From Spirulina sp034932185 (GTDB lineage Bacteria; Cyanobacteriota; Cyanobacteriia; Cyanobacteriales; Spirulinaceae): a stretch of 64,000 nucleotides of DNA. Location: positions 62,001 to 126,000 of the forward strand of contig NZ_JAYGHW010000065.1 in NCBI RefSeq assembly GCF_034932185.1. The letters run 5' to 3'. Position numbers and translations under genes: made by a program. The notes under the pieces were generated by a model that was not told where the DNA came from, did not search any database, and saw only the letters and a program-made list of their open reading frames with translations. This document shows, piece after piece, positions 36,134 to 43,732 of the stretch (position 1 is its first letter; each line of letters starts with the position of its first letter).

Positions 36134-36817
36134 ATGGAGATCAAGGCTTTTAGCGAGCTTTTCCCCCTTTTCAACACTGCCAGCCCCGAAACCCTCGAAT
36201 GGCTCCTTTCCGTGGCCGTCAAGCATAGCTACCCCAGAGACCGCGCTGTGCTGATGGAAGATGCCTGGGGCAATGCGGTTTATTTCATTGTCTCCGGCTG
36301 GGTGAAGGTGCGGCGCTTATCGGGGGAAAGTGCGATTACGCTGGCGGTGATGGGCCGGGGGGATTTTTTTGGGGAGATGGCAATTTTAGATGAGTCGCCC
36401 CGCTCAACGGATGTGGTGGCCCTCTGCCCGGTGGAGTTACTGAGTGTTTCCGCCCAACGGTTTATTCAAACCCTGTTTAAAGATCCCCAATTGCATCATC
36501 GAATGTTGCAATTGATGGTGCAACGGCTCCGTTATTCCAATGTCCGGTTTCAATTGCGCAACCAACCCCCAGCGATTAAGCTGGCGAAAATGTTGGTGAT
36601 GTTGGCGGAGCATTACGGCCAACCGACGGCAAAGGGGACGGAAATTTTAATGATTCCCGATGAGGATCTGGCGCAGATTTCCGATATTACCGCCGAAGAG
36701 GTGCGCAAAATTATTGAAAAACTCCACAGTAAAAGCTGGGTGGAAATTGATCCCCAACAGCGATCGCTCTGTATTGTCAACCTCAAGCAGTTGAGCCATC
36801 TGGCGGGGCGGGTGTAA
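36134..36817 (+). CDS. Crp/Fnr family transcriptional regulator
   Basis: This 227-residue protein has an N-terminal cyclic-nucleotide-binding-type beta barrel (residues 10-120, with GDFFGEMAILDESPRSTDVVA) and a C-terminal winged HTH (DLAQISDITAEEVRKIIEKL). The barrel signature GEMAILDESPRS is close to the cAMP-binding form RxSA, here RST, so ligand binding is plausible but unproven. No Cys cluster of FNR type is present. Its 3' end overlaps the convergent pqqD-like gene by 35 bp. Confidence 0.9.
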   Translation: MEIKAFSELFPLFNTASPETLEWLLSVAVKHSYPRDRAVLMEDAWGNAVYFIVSGWVKVRRLSGESAITLAVMGRGDFFGEMAILDESPRSTDVVALCPVELLSVSAQRFIQTLFKDPQLHHRMLQLMVQRLRYSNVRFQLRNQPPAIKLAKMLVMLAEHYGQPTAKGTEILMIPDEDLAQISDITAEEVRKIIEKLHSKSWVEIDPQQRSLCIVNLKQLSHLAGRV

Positions 36818-37091
36818 TCGTGATCAGTCCGTGGGTTTGCAGGTCGCTGATCAGTTTCAGGAGGTCTTGGCTGAGGTGTTCCGGCTCGACTTCGTATTCT
36901 GCAAGGAGTTGGGCTTGGGCGATCGCCACTGAATCCGACTCATTCAACACCGCAATCATCCTTGTGCCAATGTCATCGAGGCCGAAATATTCCTCACTGT
37001 TGAGGTTGAGGAGGACAGATTCCCCCGCGAGTTCTTGGATGAGAACATCGGGGGCGAGGGTGATGCGATCGCCAAGGGCAATAGAGGACAT
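36783..37091 (-). CDS. PqqD-like peptide-recognition domain protein
   Basis: This 102-residue protein has the PqqD/RRE fold pattern: VLIQELAGESVLLNLNSEEYFGLDDIGTRM, then helices with LLAEYEVEPEHLSQDLLKLI. Stand-alone PqqD domains bind the leader peptides of ribosomally made natural products. A lasso-B2-like gene lies 1.5 kb away on the other strand. The start codon overlaps the stop of the yqgF-like gene by one base (TAATG), indicating translational coupling. No precursor peptide gene is obvious nearby. Confidence 0.78.
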   Translation of the reverse strand: MSSIALGDRITLAPDVLIQELAGESVLLNLNSEEYFGLDDIGTRMIAVLNESDSVAIAQAQLLAEYEVEPEHLSQDLLKLISDLQTHGLITITPAPPDGSTA

Positions 37092-37483
37092 TAGGGGTTT
37101 AAGTAGCGTTCGATTAACAGAATAGCGACGATATCATCCACCGGCCGAGGAGGGAGACGCATCCCTTGGGGAATGAGGCGGGCTAACCCTTGGGGGGGGA
37201 ACATTTGCCAATAGCGATCGCGGGCTTCGAGGCTGCTGTTGCGCTCATTGACAAAGTTTAAGGGGATATCGGCAGGAAACAGGGGTTTTACCTCAGCAGC
37301 CCATTGTTGGGCGGTGGTTTGGTTGCCCATGACGATCTGGGTGATGGCGTAATCTTGTTGGAGTTGGGTGAGGATTTGAGGAACATCATCCCGGTTCACC
37401 ACCTGATACCATTGGGGCGTACCGTCGGGATAGGCGATCGCCACCCCACATTTATCCCGACCGGGATCAAAGCCGAGAATCAT
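37091..37483 (-). CDS. YqgF/RuvX-like RNase H-fold nuclease
   Basis: This 130-residue protein has the RNase H-like resolvase fold. The first acidic residue is in ILGFDPGRDKCG, the second site in NERNSS, and the final Asp in RPVDDIVAILL. YqgF family proteins process the 5' end of 16S rRNA or act as resolvases. The N-terminal GFDPGRDKCG motif marks a cyanobacterial subgroup distinct from the main RuvX. It is coupled to the downstream pqqD-like gene by a TAATG overlap, and it starts directly after the upstream small gene. Confidence 0.8.
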   Translation of the reverse strand: MILGFDPGRDKCGVAIAYPDGTPQWYQVVNRDDVPQILTQLQQDYAITQIVMGNQTTAQQWAAEVKPLFPADIPLNFVNERNSSLEARDRYWQMFPPQGLARLIPQGMRLPPRPVDDIVAILLIERYLNP

Positions 37484-37876
37484 TTAAGGTTTTGCCTCCG
37501 GCTCAATGGGTTCAAAGGCTTGGCAAAATTCCCCTAGGCCCGCTTTTAAAACATAGAGCACAACGGGAGTCGCCAAAGCAGCGGGGATCAGTTCAGAACT
37601 GGCCACAGCAATAATTGTTTTTTCAATGGCCCCCGTTTCAAGATTTTGACGGGGGATCGCTTGGCAAATCACCGCCCGACAACGTTTGGCTAAATCGGCG
37701 AGCCATTCGCCGTTATCTTCTTGGGGTTGTTGCCCAGCCCGGATCGCGAGGGAAATGGTGGCATCGGCTAAATTGCCCTCACAGTCTTCAATTTCCGTCA
37801 GCGCTTTCAGGGCCGGCGGATAGTTACTCAGTTGGGCGCGAAACTGTTCGATTTCGTCGGGGGAAAGGGTGGCCAT
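37484..37876 (-). CDS. conserved hypothetical protein, 130 residues
   Basis: I do not recognise this family. The protein begins MATLSPDEIEQFRAQL and is soluble, helix-rich and acidic. A hydrophobic middle stretch reads TIIAVASSELIPAALATPVVLYVLKAGLG (shown here only as a weak membrane or buried helix candidate around residues 85-113). The start at 37876 avoids an N-terminal extension into the divergent promoter. Its stop abuts the yqgF-like start, so the three minus-strand genes form one unit. Confidence 0.6.
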   Translation of the reverse strand: MATLSPDEIEQFRAQLSNYPPALKALTEIEDCEGNLADATISLAIRAGQQPQEDNGEWLADLAKRCRAVICQAIPRQNLETGAIEKTIIAVASSELIPAALATPVVLYVLKAGLGEFCQAFEPIEPEAKP

Positions 37877-37940
37877 CGTGGAGTATCGTGAAATTTCGAG
37901 CAAAATATGTTTGCAAACCATATCTATCAAAGATAGCACT

Positions 37941-38624
37941 ATGCTTTCAGCCCTTCGCCATCAGTTAATTGTCTCTTGCCAAGCGCCAGCAGATTCACCC
38001 CTGCATCAACCGGAAATGATTGCGGCGATCGCCGCCGCCACAGTCAACCAAGGGGCAGCGGGGGTACGCATTGATACGCCGGCCCATATCCGGGCGGTGC
38101 GCCAACGTTTACCCGAAATCCCGATCATTGGCTTATGGAAGCAGGTGCTCCCCGATTATCCGGTGTATATTACGCCCCGGATCGAAGATGCGATCGCCGT
38201 CATTGAGGCGGGGGCGGATATTGTCGCCATTGATGCCACGGAGCGCGATAGGTGCGCTAGCGCGGATCGCCCTGTACCCTTGGGGGAATTGATTCAAGCC
38301 ATCCATGACCGGGGTAAGTTAGTGATGGCAGATATTGATAGTTTAAGCAGTGCCGCCCAAGCCGTGGCCCTAGGGGCGGATCTTGTCGGCACAACGCTCT
38401 ACGGCTATACAGAACTCACCCACAACCAAGCCCCCCCCGCTTGGGAGTTATTAGGGGAAATTGCCGCCCAATTGGATACCTTCACGATCTGTGAGGGGGG
38501 AGTAGCAACACCGGAAATGGTGTGCCGGGCCTTGAATAATGGTGCGGATGCGGTGGTGGTGGGGACAGCAATCACGGGGATTGATCTGCGCACCCAAGCC
38601 TTTTTAGCGGGTTTGCAGCGATGA
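37941..38624 (+). CDS. nanE: N-acetylmannosamine-6-phosphate 2-epimerase
   Basis: This 227-residue TIM-barrel protein has NanE motifs: GAAGVRIDT, IIGLWKQ, GADIVAIDATER, VMADIDS, GTTLYGYT, ICEGGVATPE and ADAVVVGTAITG. It interconverts N-acetylmannosamine-6-P and N-acetylglucosamine-6-P. No NanA, NanK or sialic acid transport genes are present in the window. Six extra codons (in DRCASADR) after DATER come from a small element inserted into a HIP1 site. It overlaps the next gene by 4 bases (ATGA). Confidence 0.9.
   Translation: MLSALRHQLIVSCQAPADSPLHQPEMIAAIAAATVNQGAAGVRIDTPAHIRAVRQRLPEIPIIGLWKQVLPDYPVYITPRIEDAIAVIEAGADIVAIDATERDRCASADRPVPLGELIQAIHDRGKLVMADIDSLSSAAQAVALGADLVGTTLYGYTELTHNQAPPAWELLGEIAAQLDTFTICEGGVATPEMVCRALNNGADAVVVGTAITGIDLRTQAFLAGLQR
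38248..38271. repeat. split-HIP1 element within nanE
   Basis: The octamer GCGATCGC appears split as GCGAT, then AGGTGCGCTAGCGCG, then GATCGC, giving an 18-base insertion with a 3-base GAT duplication. A second copy differing at two symmetric positions (AGGTACGCTAACGCG) is at 23245-23270 in the non-coding tract. Confidence 0.75.
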
Positions 38625-39061
38625 ACTGGGGGAGCAAGGGGCGCAGCCTACGGCGTTTATCCTCGCAGGATTGGCGCTGGTTCTGCCTAGCCTATGGGTT
38701 GTTGCCGCTCATTGCATTGTTATTACAACAGCGGGGATTGCGCCGCACCCAAAACCTATTAACCCGCTATCCCCTCCCCAAGGTGGAGCGGCGGATTGCT
38801 GTGAAGCGGTTGGCGGCCATGGTAATGCTGGCGGATCGCTATAGTCGCCCTTGGAGTAATTGCCTGAGGCGATCGCTCCTCCTTCTCTATCTCCTCCAAC
38901 GCTACGGGATCACCGCATCGTTAAAAATCGGGATGCGCCGCCATCGGGGTGTGATGGAGAGTCATGCTTGGGTGGAATGGGAGGGGAAGGTGTTAGGCGA
39001 TCGCGCTGATCTGGTGGAGACGTATCAAACCTTTCAATCTCCCGAATCCAGGAAGAATTAA
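38621..39061 (+). CDS. lasso peptide biosynthesis B2-like transglutaminase-fold protein
   Basis: This 146-residue protein matches the transglutaminase-like cysteine-protease fold of lasso B2 leader peptidases. The candidate catalytic Cys81 is in WSNCLRRSL, His115 in ESHAWVEW, and an Asp in VLGDRAD. A hydrophobic helix lies near residues 22-38. B2 proteins remove leader peptides with help from a PqqD-like B1 protein; such a protein is encoded at 36783-37091. The start overlaps nanE (ATGA). No lasso cyclase or precursor gene was found nearby. Confidence 0.78.
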   Translation: MNWGSKGRSLRRLSSQDWRWFCLAYGLLPLIALLLQQRGLRRTQNLLTRYPLPKVERRIAVKRLAAMVMLADRYSRPWSNCLRRSLLLLYLLQRYGITASLKIGMRRHRGVMESHAWVEWEGKVLGDRADLVETYQTFQSPESRKN

Positions 39062-39071
39062 ACGCCAGCAT

Positions 39072-39857
39072 TTAGCTTTCGGGGTCAATGCCCAACGCTC
39101 TCAGTTGTGCGGCTAATCGTTCGGCCCTTTGAGCCACTTGTTCCGCTCGTTGGCGTTCTAAGGCAGCTCGTTGATCTGCTTGTTCGGCTCGTCGGCGTTC
39201 CAGAGCAGCTTGTTGGCGTTCCAGTTCCGCCCGTTGATCCGCTTGTTCAGCCCGTTGGCGTTCCAGTTCCGCCCGTTGATTTGCTTGCTCTGCCCTTTGC
39301 TCTAACGCCAAAAAGCTCAGGAAGGGTCGCCCATCGGGACGATACAGTTCTAACGTGGTGGCAGTGACCACAAAACGAATACCTAAACGGGGACTTGTCC
39401 AGTTGTGGATGGCTTCAATGGGCCGCAATCCTTCTACAGTACGATACAGACCATGTAAATCATTGCGGTTCGGGTCGTAAAGATAATATTCCTCCACCCC
39501 GTAATCCTCATAAAATTGCTGCTTTTTGCTCATTTCCGCCAGACGATTGCCGGGGGAAAGGATTTCAAAGACGACTTGTGGGGCAATATTGTCCTCTTCC
39601 CACTGTTTATAGGAGCCTCGCTCTCCCTTGGGGCGACCAAAGGCCACTAACGCATCGGGGGCGACACGGATTTCCGGGTGTCCTTCCACCGGATACCAGA
39701 GTAAATCTCCCGCCACAAAAACATCCGGTTGATCCGCAAAGAGCAGTTCTAGATTTTCTTTGATCAGGACAATCCAGCGAAATTGGAGGGTATTGTCTGC
39801 CATTGGCTGACCATCACTGTTGGGGTAGAGTATCTCACAATCCAAGGAAAGGGTCAT
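39072..39857 (-). CDS. Uma2 family (DUF820) protein with C-terminal coiled coil
   Basis: This 261-residue protein has a Uma2 PD-(D/E)XK-like domain (residues 1-185) with PDALVAFGRPKG, APQVVFEILSPGNR and VEEYYLYDP. It is followed by a tail of 14-residue repeats RAEQADQRAELERQ running to near the end. The repeats predict a charged coiled coil. Uma2 proteins are abundant in cyanobacteria; nuclease activity is inferred from the fold. It converges with the B2-like gene, and a small anchored-protein gene lies upstream. Confidence 0.85.
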   Translation of the reverse strand: MTLSLDCEILYPNSDGQPMADNTLQFRWIVLIKENLELLFADQPDVFVAGDLLWYPVEGHPEIRVAPDALVAFGRPKGERGSYKQWEEDNIAPQVVFEILSPGNRLAEMSKKQQFYEDYGVEEYYLYDPNRNDLHGLYRTVEGLRPIEAIHNWTSPRLGIRFVVTATTLELYRPDGRPFLSFLALEQRAEQANQRAELERQRAEQADQRAELERQQAALERRRAEQADQRAALERQRAEQVAQRAERLAAQLRALGIDPES

Positions 39858-39916
39858 AGCGATGATCTCCGCTGGGTGAGGGGAATCGTTTTTTTAGTTT
39901 AGCAAACCCAACTCCT

Positions 39917-40147
39917 TCAATCCACTTGGAAGGGGGCAACCAAGGGAGCAGACTCCCCAGGGGATGGAGGTTGAGCGGCCTGACATTGACCCCGCAGGCC
40001 CAACAGGGCGATGCCAAAACCGATGCCAATGCCAGTTCCCAATAGCCAAGCATGGGAAGCATCAAGGGAGAGGATGAGGCGGCGATCGCCACTATAAACT
40101 TGGATCGACCAGCCTTCGGAACGGACGGAATTTTGAAGTTTCTGCAT
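39917..40147 (-). CDS. small membrane protein, 76 residues
   Basis: This hypothetical protein has a short soluble N-terminal part (MQKLQNSVRSEGWSIQVY, SGDRRLILSLD) and one membrane helix at about 34-52 (WLLGTGIGIGFGIALLGLRG), then a Pro-rich tail. The start at 40147 places it 4 bp after the Mo-nitrogenase C-terminal-like gene, so they are likely co-transcribed. The soluble part recalls a short beta hairpin as in other cyanobacterial small anchored proteins. No function can be given. Confidence 0.6.
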   Translation of the reverse strand: MQKLQNSVRSEGWSIQVYSGDRRLILSLDASHAWLLGTGIGIGFGIALLGLRGQCQAAQPPSPGESAPLVAPFQVD

Positions 40148-40151
40148 GGTT

Positions 40152-40472
40152 CTAGCCCTCAATACAAACGTCTGTGGTGGACTGGTCGGCAAGATAGCAG
40201 AGAGCGCGGAAGCGCAAACCGATCAATTCCTCATAGACGGGATTGAGCTTACATAAAGGGGGAATTTCCAACAATGTCCGCCCCTGCCAAACAAGCTTGC
40301 GGGCAAAGGGACATTGAGCCGGAATCCAGCGACAGATCGATTGGGCGATCGCTACATTGGCAATTTCAACTTGATTGAGCCAGGAGCGCAGGGGGGAGAG
40401 GAGATCCGCCGATAACGCATGGGGCTGATGCTGAGGGGATTGCGGGGTGTTGAGATGGTTGATGAAGGTCAT
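40152..40472 (-). CDS. Mo-dependent nitrogenase C-terminal domain-like protein
   Basis: This 106-residue protein matches the cyanobacterial family named for similarity to a nitrogenase C-terminal domain (Mo-nitro_C). Core motifs are LRSWLNQVEIANVAIA, CRWIPAQCPFARK, PPLCKLNPVYEELIGLRFRAL and CYLADQ. The family also occurs in non-diazotrophs and has no proven role in nitrogen fixation. Conserved Cys (SICRW, AQCPF, PLCKL) may bind metal. It begins the two-gene unit with the small membrane protein. Confidence 0.8.
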   Translation of the reverse strand: MTFINHLNTPQSPQHQPHALSADLLSPLRSWLNQVEIANVAIAQSICRWIPAQCPFARKLVWQGRTLLEIPPLCKLNPVYEELIGLRFRALCYLADQSTTDVCIEG

Positions 40473-40654
40473 GGGAGTTTGCTCTCCTTTGGATGGCTTA
40501 TTTGTAGCTTAACGATAAACTCAGGTGATGTGAAGATGAATTCAATATAAGTTTTATCTATGAATGATAAGTACAGCTTAAGCCCTGGGAGGGTGGCGTG
40601 GTTTCAAGATCGCTCCATAGAAATACGCCCCAAAATGAGGGGCGCAAGATTCAG

Positions 40655-40677
40655 GGGGCGAAAGATTTTCCGCCCTA
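40655..40677. repeat. simple REP palindrome overlapping the proC stop
   Basis: GGGGGCGAAAGATTTTCCGC-CCTA is a simple copy of the palindrome family. Read on the minus strand its TAG is the stop codon of proC (40675-40677). Confidence 0.85.
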
Positions 40678-41478
40678 CTGGCCGAGGGTTTGCGATCGCC
40701 CATAGGCCGCCAAAACCGCCGCCATCACCGCCCCCCGGAATCCCTGCTGCTCTAGGGCATTCACCCCGGCGATCGTCGTTCCCCCCGGACTGGTGACTTG
40801 ATCCTTGAGTTGGGCGGGGTGTAGGTTGCGCTCTTTGAGGAGTTGAGCCGTACCCAGGACGGTTTGAATCGCCAACTGTTGAGCCGTCGCCCTCGGTAGG
40901 CCCGCCGCCACGCCGCCATCGGCCAACGCCTCCACCATCAACGCCACAAAGGCCGGCCCCGACCCCGAAAGCCCCGTCACCGCATCCATACTTGCTTCTG
41001 GAACCTGTACCACTTCCCCCACCGCCTGAAAAATCGTTTCGGCTTGGGCCTGCTGTTGCGGGGTGACTTGGGCATTGGGGGCGATCGCCGTCATCCCTGC
41101 CCCTACGGTGGCTGGCGTATTGGGCATCACACGGATGATCGGCTGTTGGGGGAAGAGTTCCGCTAAACGGGCGAGGGGAACCCCAGCAAGGATAGAGAGA
41201 ATTAAACTGTGGGGAGGGATGGCTACCATGGCCAGTTGCCGCGCCAATTGGGAGAGAATTTGGGGCTTGATAGCGAGGAGGATGATTTCGGCTTGGCAGG
41301 CTTGGGCGTTGTCGGTGGTGGCTGTGACCCCATAGCGCGATCGCAGCACCTCACCCCGCGCCGGAACAGGATCACTCACAATCACCTGTTGCGGGGCATA
41401 AATTCCTTGGGCAATTAACCGGGAAAGCAACGCTTCCCCCATCACACCGCCGCCAATAATCCCCAATTGATACACCAT
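40675..41478 (-). CDS. proC: pyrroline-5-carboxylate reductase
   Basis: This 267-residue enzyme makes proline from pyrroline-5-carboxylate with NAD(P)H. The N-terminal dinucleotide fold (LGIIGGGVMGEALL) and the C-terminal signature region (QVTSPGGTTIAGV) are intact. The start at 41478 excludes a ten-residue extension. It is last in the conserved cyanobacterial order pipX-pipY-sepF-proC. In this genome about 250 bp of palindromic repeats separate it from sepF. Confidence 0.94.
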   Translation of the reverse strand: MVYQLGIIGGGVMGEALLSRLIAQGIYAPQQVIVSDPVPARGEVLRSRYGVTATTDNAQACQAEIILLAIKPQILSQLARQLAMVAIPPHSLILSILAGVPLARLAELFPQQPIIRVMPNTPATVGAGMTAIAPNAQVTPQQQAQAETIFQAVGEVVQVPEASMDAVTGLSGSGPAFVALMVEALADGGVAAGLPRATAQQLAIQTVLGTAQLLKERNLHPAQLKDQVTSPGGTTIAGVNALEQQGFRGAVMAAVLAAYGRSQTLGQ

Positions 41479-41522
41479 CATCCACAACTCCATTCCAGGG
41501 CAGACCAATCAATTCCAAAACA

Positions 41523-41730
41523 AGATCCCCCCTGGCTCAAAAGGGGCTAGGGGGGATCGTACTTCGTTACCAGGCTCACGATCCCCCCGGCTACGCCGAC
41601 CCCCTTCATAAGGGGGTTAATCCGGAACTGCTTTCGCTTTTACTTCATATTTTTTAACAGCTTCACGCCGACCCCCTTCATAAGGGGGTTAATCCGGAAC
41701 CCCCCTTTTTAAGGGGGGCAGGGGGGATCC
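41523..41730. repeat. cluster of GC-rich palindromic elements between sepF and proC
   Basis: The tract contains GATCCCCCCTGGCTC...GGGGGGATC at 41530-41560 and a 36-bp direct repeat at 41593-41628 and 41665-41700 (ACGCCGACCCCCTTCATAAG followed by GGGGTTAATCCGGAAC). A CCCCCCTTTTTAAGGGGGG palindrome ends at the sepF stop codon. The segment GGATCCCCCCGGCTACGCCG recurs, inverted, near 47105-47130. Confidence 0.88.
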
Positions 41731-42353
41731 TAATTCACCAAGCGATTGGGATCAAGAGACCAAGAGGCATTGGGGTTCACCATGCTGGCGGCACTGGCTC
41801 GCACAGCACTCAGGGGAGAAGCGGTTTCGTGGGGAGTCGTGTTTTGGGTGCTGACCTGGACGCAACTGGGGGTAAACAGGAAAATACTTTCACCAATGCG
41901 CTCCTGATGGCCATCAATGGCGTAGGTTCCCCCCGCCACAAAATCAACGGCCCGCTGGGCCTCATCGGGATCAATAATCGTCAAGTTTAAAACAACGGAC
42001 TTCCGTTCCCGCAACGCCTGAATCACTTGAGGCATTTCTTCAAAAGAGCGGGGTTCAATAACGACCACTTCTGAAATTCCATTCGCCGATCCGGGCATTC
42101 CTATCACGTTACTCCTTGCTGCTGGGGCTGTTGCTGATAAACCAATGGATTCTTTAGAGGGGGTTGCTGCCGTCATCGCGGAGGGACGTTCCCGGGTGCG
42201 GCGGGGGCGTTGACGCTCATCTTCAACCACAGGAGCAGGCTCCGGTTGGTAGACGGGTTGATAGTCATTTCCCTCCATATCCTCTTCATAATACTCATAC
42301 TCGGATTCATTTAACCCGACAATATCCTTGAGCTTATTAAAAATCGTGTTCAC
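41730..42353 (-). CDS. sepF: cell division protein SepF
   Basis: This 207-residue protein has a short N-terminal amphipathic helix (MNTIFNKLKDIVGL), a disordered acidic/Arg-rich linker, and a C-terminal SepF domain (EVVVIEPRSFEEMPQVIQAL, RKSVVLNLTIIDPDEAQRAVD). SepF tethers FtsZ to the membrane and supports division in cyanobacteria. The start codon is GTG. It lies between pipY and proC, and a palindromic element abuts its stop codon. Confidence 0.93.
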   Translation of the reverse strand: MNTIFNKLKDIVGLNESEYEYYEEDMEGNDYQPVYQPEPAPVVEDERQRPRRTRERPSAMTAATPSKESIGLSATAPAARSNVIGMPGSANGISEVVVIEPRSFEEMPQVIQALRERKSVVLNLTIIDPDEAQRAVDFVAGGTYAIDGHQERIGESIFLFTPSCVQVSTQNTTPHETASPLSAVRASAASMVNPNASWSLDPNRLVN

Positions 42354-42478
42354 GGCTGAACTTCTCCCTATCCCATTATGAGCTTAATGATACCAAGATT
42401 GCGATGGCGGCCGGCGACGAAGCCGCTAACATCATAACCTTGAATCTTGCCAGTTTTAAAAATTGGGGGGCGATTGGA

Positions 42479-43162
42479 TCAGGTTTTGGGAGAGAAGGGG
42501 GGGCGATCGCCAAATATTCCCCGGCCGATCCGAATCATCGTTGCCCCCGCTGCTATGGCCAAAGGATAATCCCCAGACATCCCCATGGAAAGCTCTGTCA
42601 TGGTCAAAGCGGGGCTGAATTGATTGTGAATTTGGGCGGCGGTGGTTTGGGTGGCTTGAAAAGCTTGGCGGATTTCCTCACTGGTTAAACCGAGGGGCAA
42701 AATTGTCATCAATCCTTGAATGTTGAGGTGCTGACATTGGGCCAAAGCTGGTAAATCTGCCCCCAGGGACTCTAGGGGCCAGCCGTATTTATCGGGATCG
42801 GGGCAGGGTTTAACTTGGAGGAGAATTTTTGGGGATTTTCCCAATTGAGCAGTGAGACGATCTAAGCGTTGGGCGAGGGCGAGGTGGTCGCAGGTGTGAA
42901 TCCAATCAAAGTGGGTGAGGGCTTTTTTGGCTTTGTTGCTTTGGAGATGGCCGATGAAGTGCCATTGGATATCGGTGAGATCGGCGAGGTCGGCTTGTTT
43001 GGCGATCGCCTCTTGGATCCGGCTTTCCCCAAAATCCCGCACCCCTTCCCCATAGGCAGCCCGGATCGCAGCGGCGGGAAAGGTTTTGCTCACGGCTAAG
43101 AGCCGCACCCCATCGGGAATGGTGGCCCGGATGGCGGCCAAGTTTTCCGCGATTGTCGTCAT
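42479..43162 (-). CDS. pipY: PLP-homeostasis protein PipY (YggS family)
   Basis: This 227-residue protein has the YggS/PROSC fold with the PLP Lys in LLAVSKTFPA. It has HFIGHLQSNKAKK, LLQVKP, LTMTELSMGMSGDY and the phosphate-binding MIRIGRGIFGDR. It maintains PLP and, in cyanobacteria, is linked with the nitrogen regulator PipX. It follows pipX by about 30 bp and precedes sepF. Confidence 0.93.
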   Translation of the reverse strand: MTTIAENLAAIRATIPDGVRLLAVSKTFPAAAIRAAYGEGVRDFGESRIQEAIAKQADLADLTDIQWHFIGHLQSNKAKKALTHFDWIHTCDHLALAQRLDRLTAQLGKSPKILLQVKPCPDPDKYGWPLESLGADLPALAQCQHLNIQGLMTILPLGLTSEEIRQAFQATQTTAAQIHNQFSPALTMTELSMGMSGDYPLAIAAGATMIRIGRGIFGDRPPFSPKT

Positions 43163-43190
43163 TTCACCCCCCCTGATTGACCGAATTGAT

Positions 43191-43463
43191 TCATTGGAAC
43201 GTGCGCTTATAAATCACGTTCAATTCTTGATGCTCCTCAGTGGCGTTGATGCGGCGCAGTTTCCGGAGGCGATTTTCCACCAAGAGCCGCGCATCGGAGC
43301 GACCGAGGGGTTCAAAGCTTAACCCATGGGAGGCCTGGGCAACGACAAAGAAAAGGCGTTGAGCGTAGAGGGTCGTATAAAGTTCTTGATTATTCTCAAT
43401 GGGACAAACCTTGAAAAGAAGGCCAAACGTTGGGTGGTTCAGATAAGTTTCGTTGGTTTTCAT
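43191..43463 (-). CDS. pipX: NtcA coactivator PipX
   Basis: This 90-residue protein matches PipX: YLNHPTFGLLFKVC, YTTLYAQRLFFVV, FEPLGRSDARLLVENRLRKL and a final INATEEHQELNVIYKRTF. It has the Tudor-like fold that binds either PII (GlnB) or NtcA, connecting 2-oxoglutarate/ATP state with nitrogen gene activation. It is upstream of pipY in the conserved order. The upstream region carries a hairpin (43540-43577) rather than an obvious NtcA site GTA-N8-TAC. Confidence 0.95.
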   Translation of the reverse strand: MKTNETYLNHPTFGLLFKVCPIENNQELYTTLYAQRLFFVVAQASHGLSFEPLGRSDARLLVENRLRKLRRINATEEHQELNVIYKRTFQ

Positions 43464-43539
43464 TGGTTTGACCCAAAAAATTCTCTAAGCAGGATCAGGG
43501 CTAACGTGTTCAGAATGGTGTTGCTGAATACCGATAGGA

Positions 43540-43577
43540 CAGGATTAATATCGGCCTTGACCGACCATAATATCCTG
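43540..43577. terminator. nested hairpin between msrA and pipX
   Basis: CAGGAT (43540-43545) pairs with ATCCTG (43572-43577) and TCGG (43551) with CCGA (43561-43564). A second stem, GAGGAT/ATCCTC, is at 43638-43657. Both lie downstream of the msrA stop and upstream of pipX, and could terminate msrA transcripts. There is no U-tract. Confidence 0.4.
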
Positions 43578-43732
43578 ATTTGTCCCCTCCTTAACTTCTG
43601 CCCCTGTTCTAATTGCTGGTTAAGATGGCGAAGCTCCGAGGATTTTCAGGGATCCTCAGAGCCGCTCCGGGCATCCGGATTTTTCCCCACAACGAGGGCA
43701 GGGCATCCTCGACCTATCCCCAGGGGATCGCG

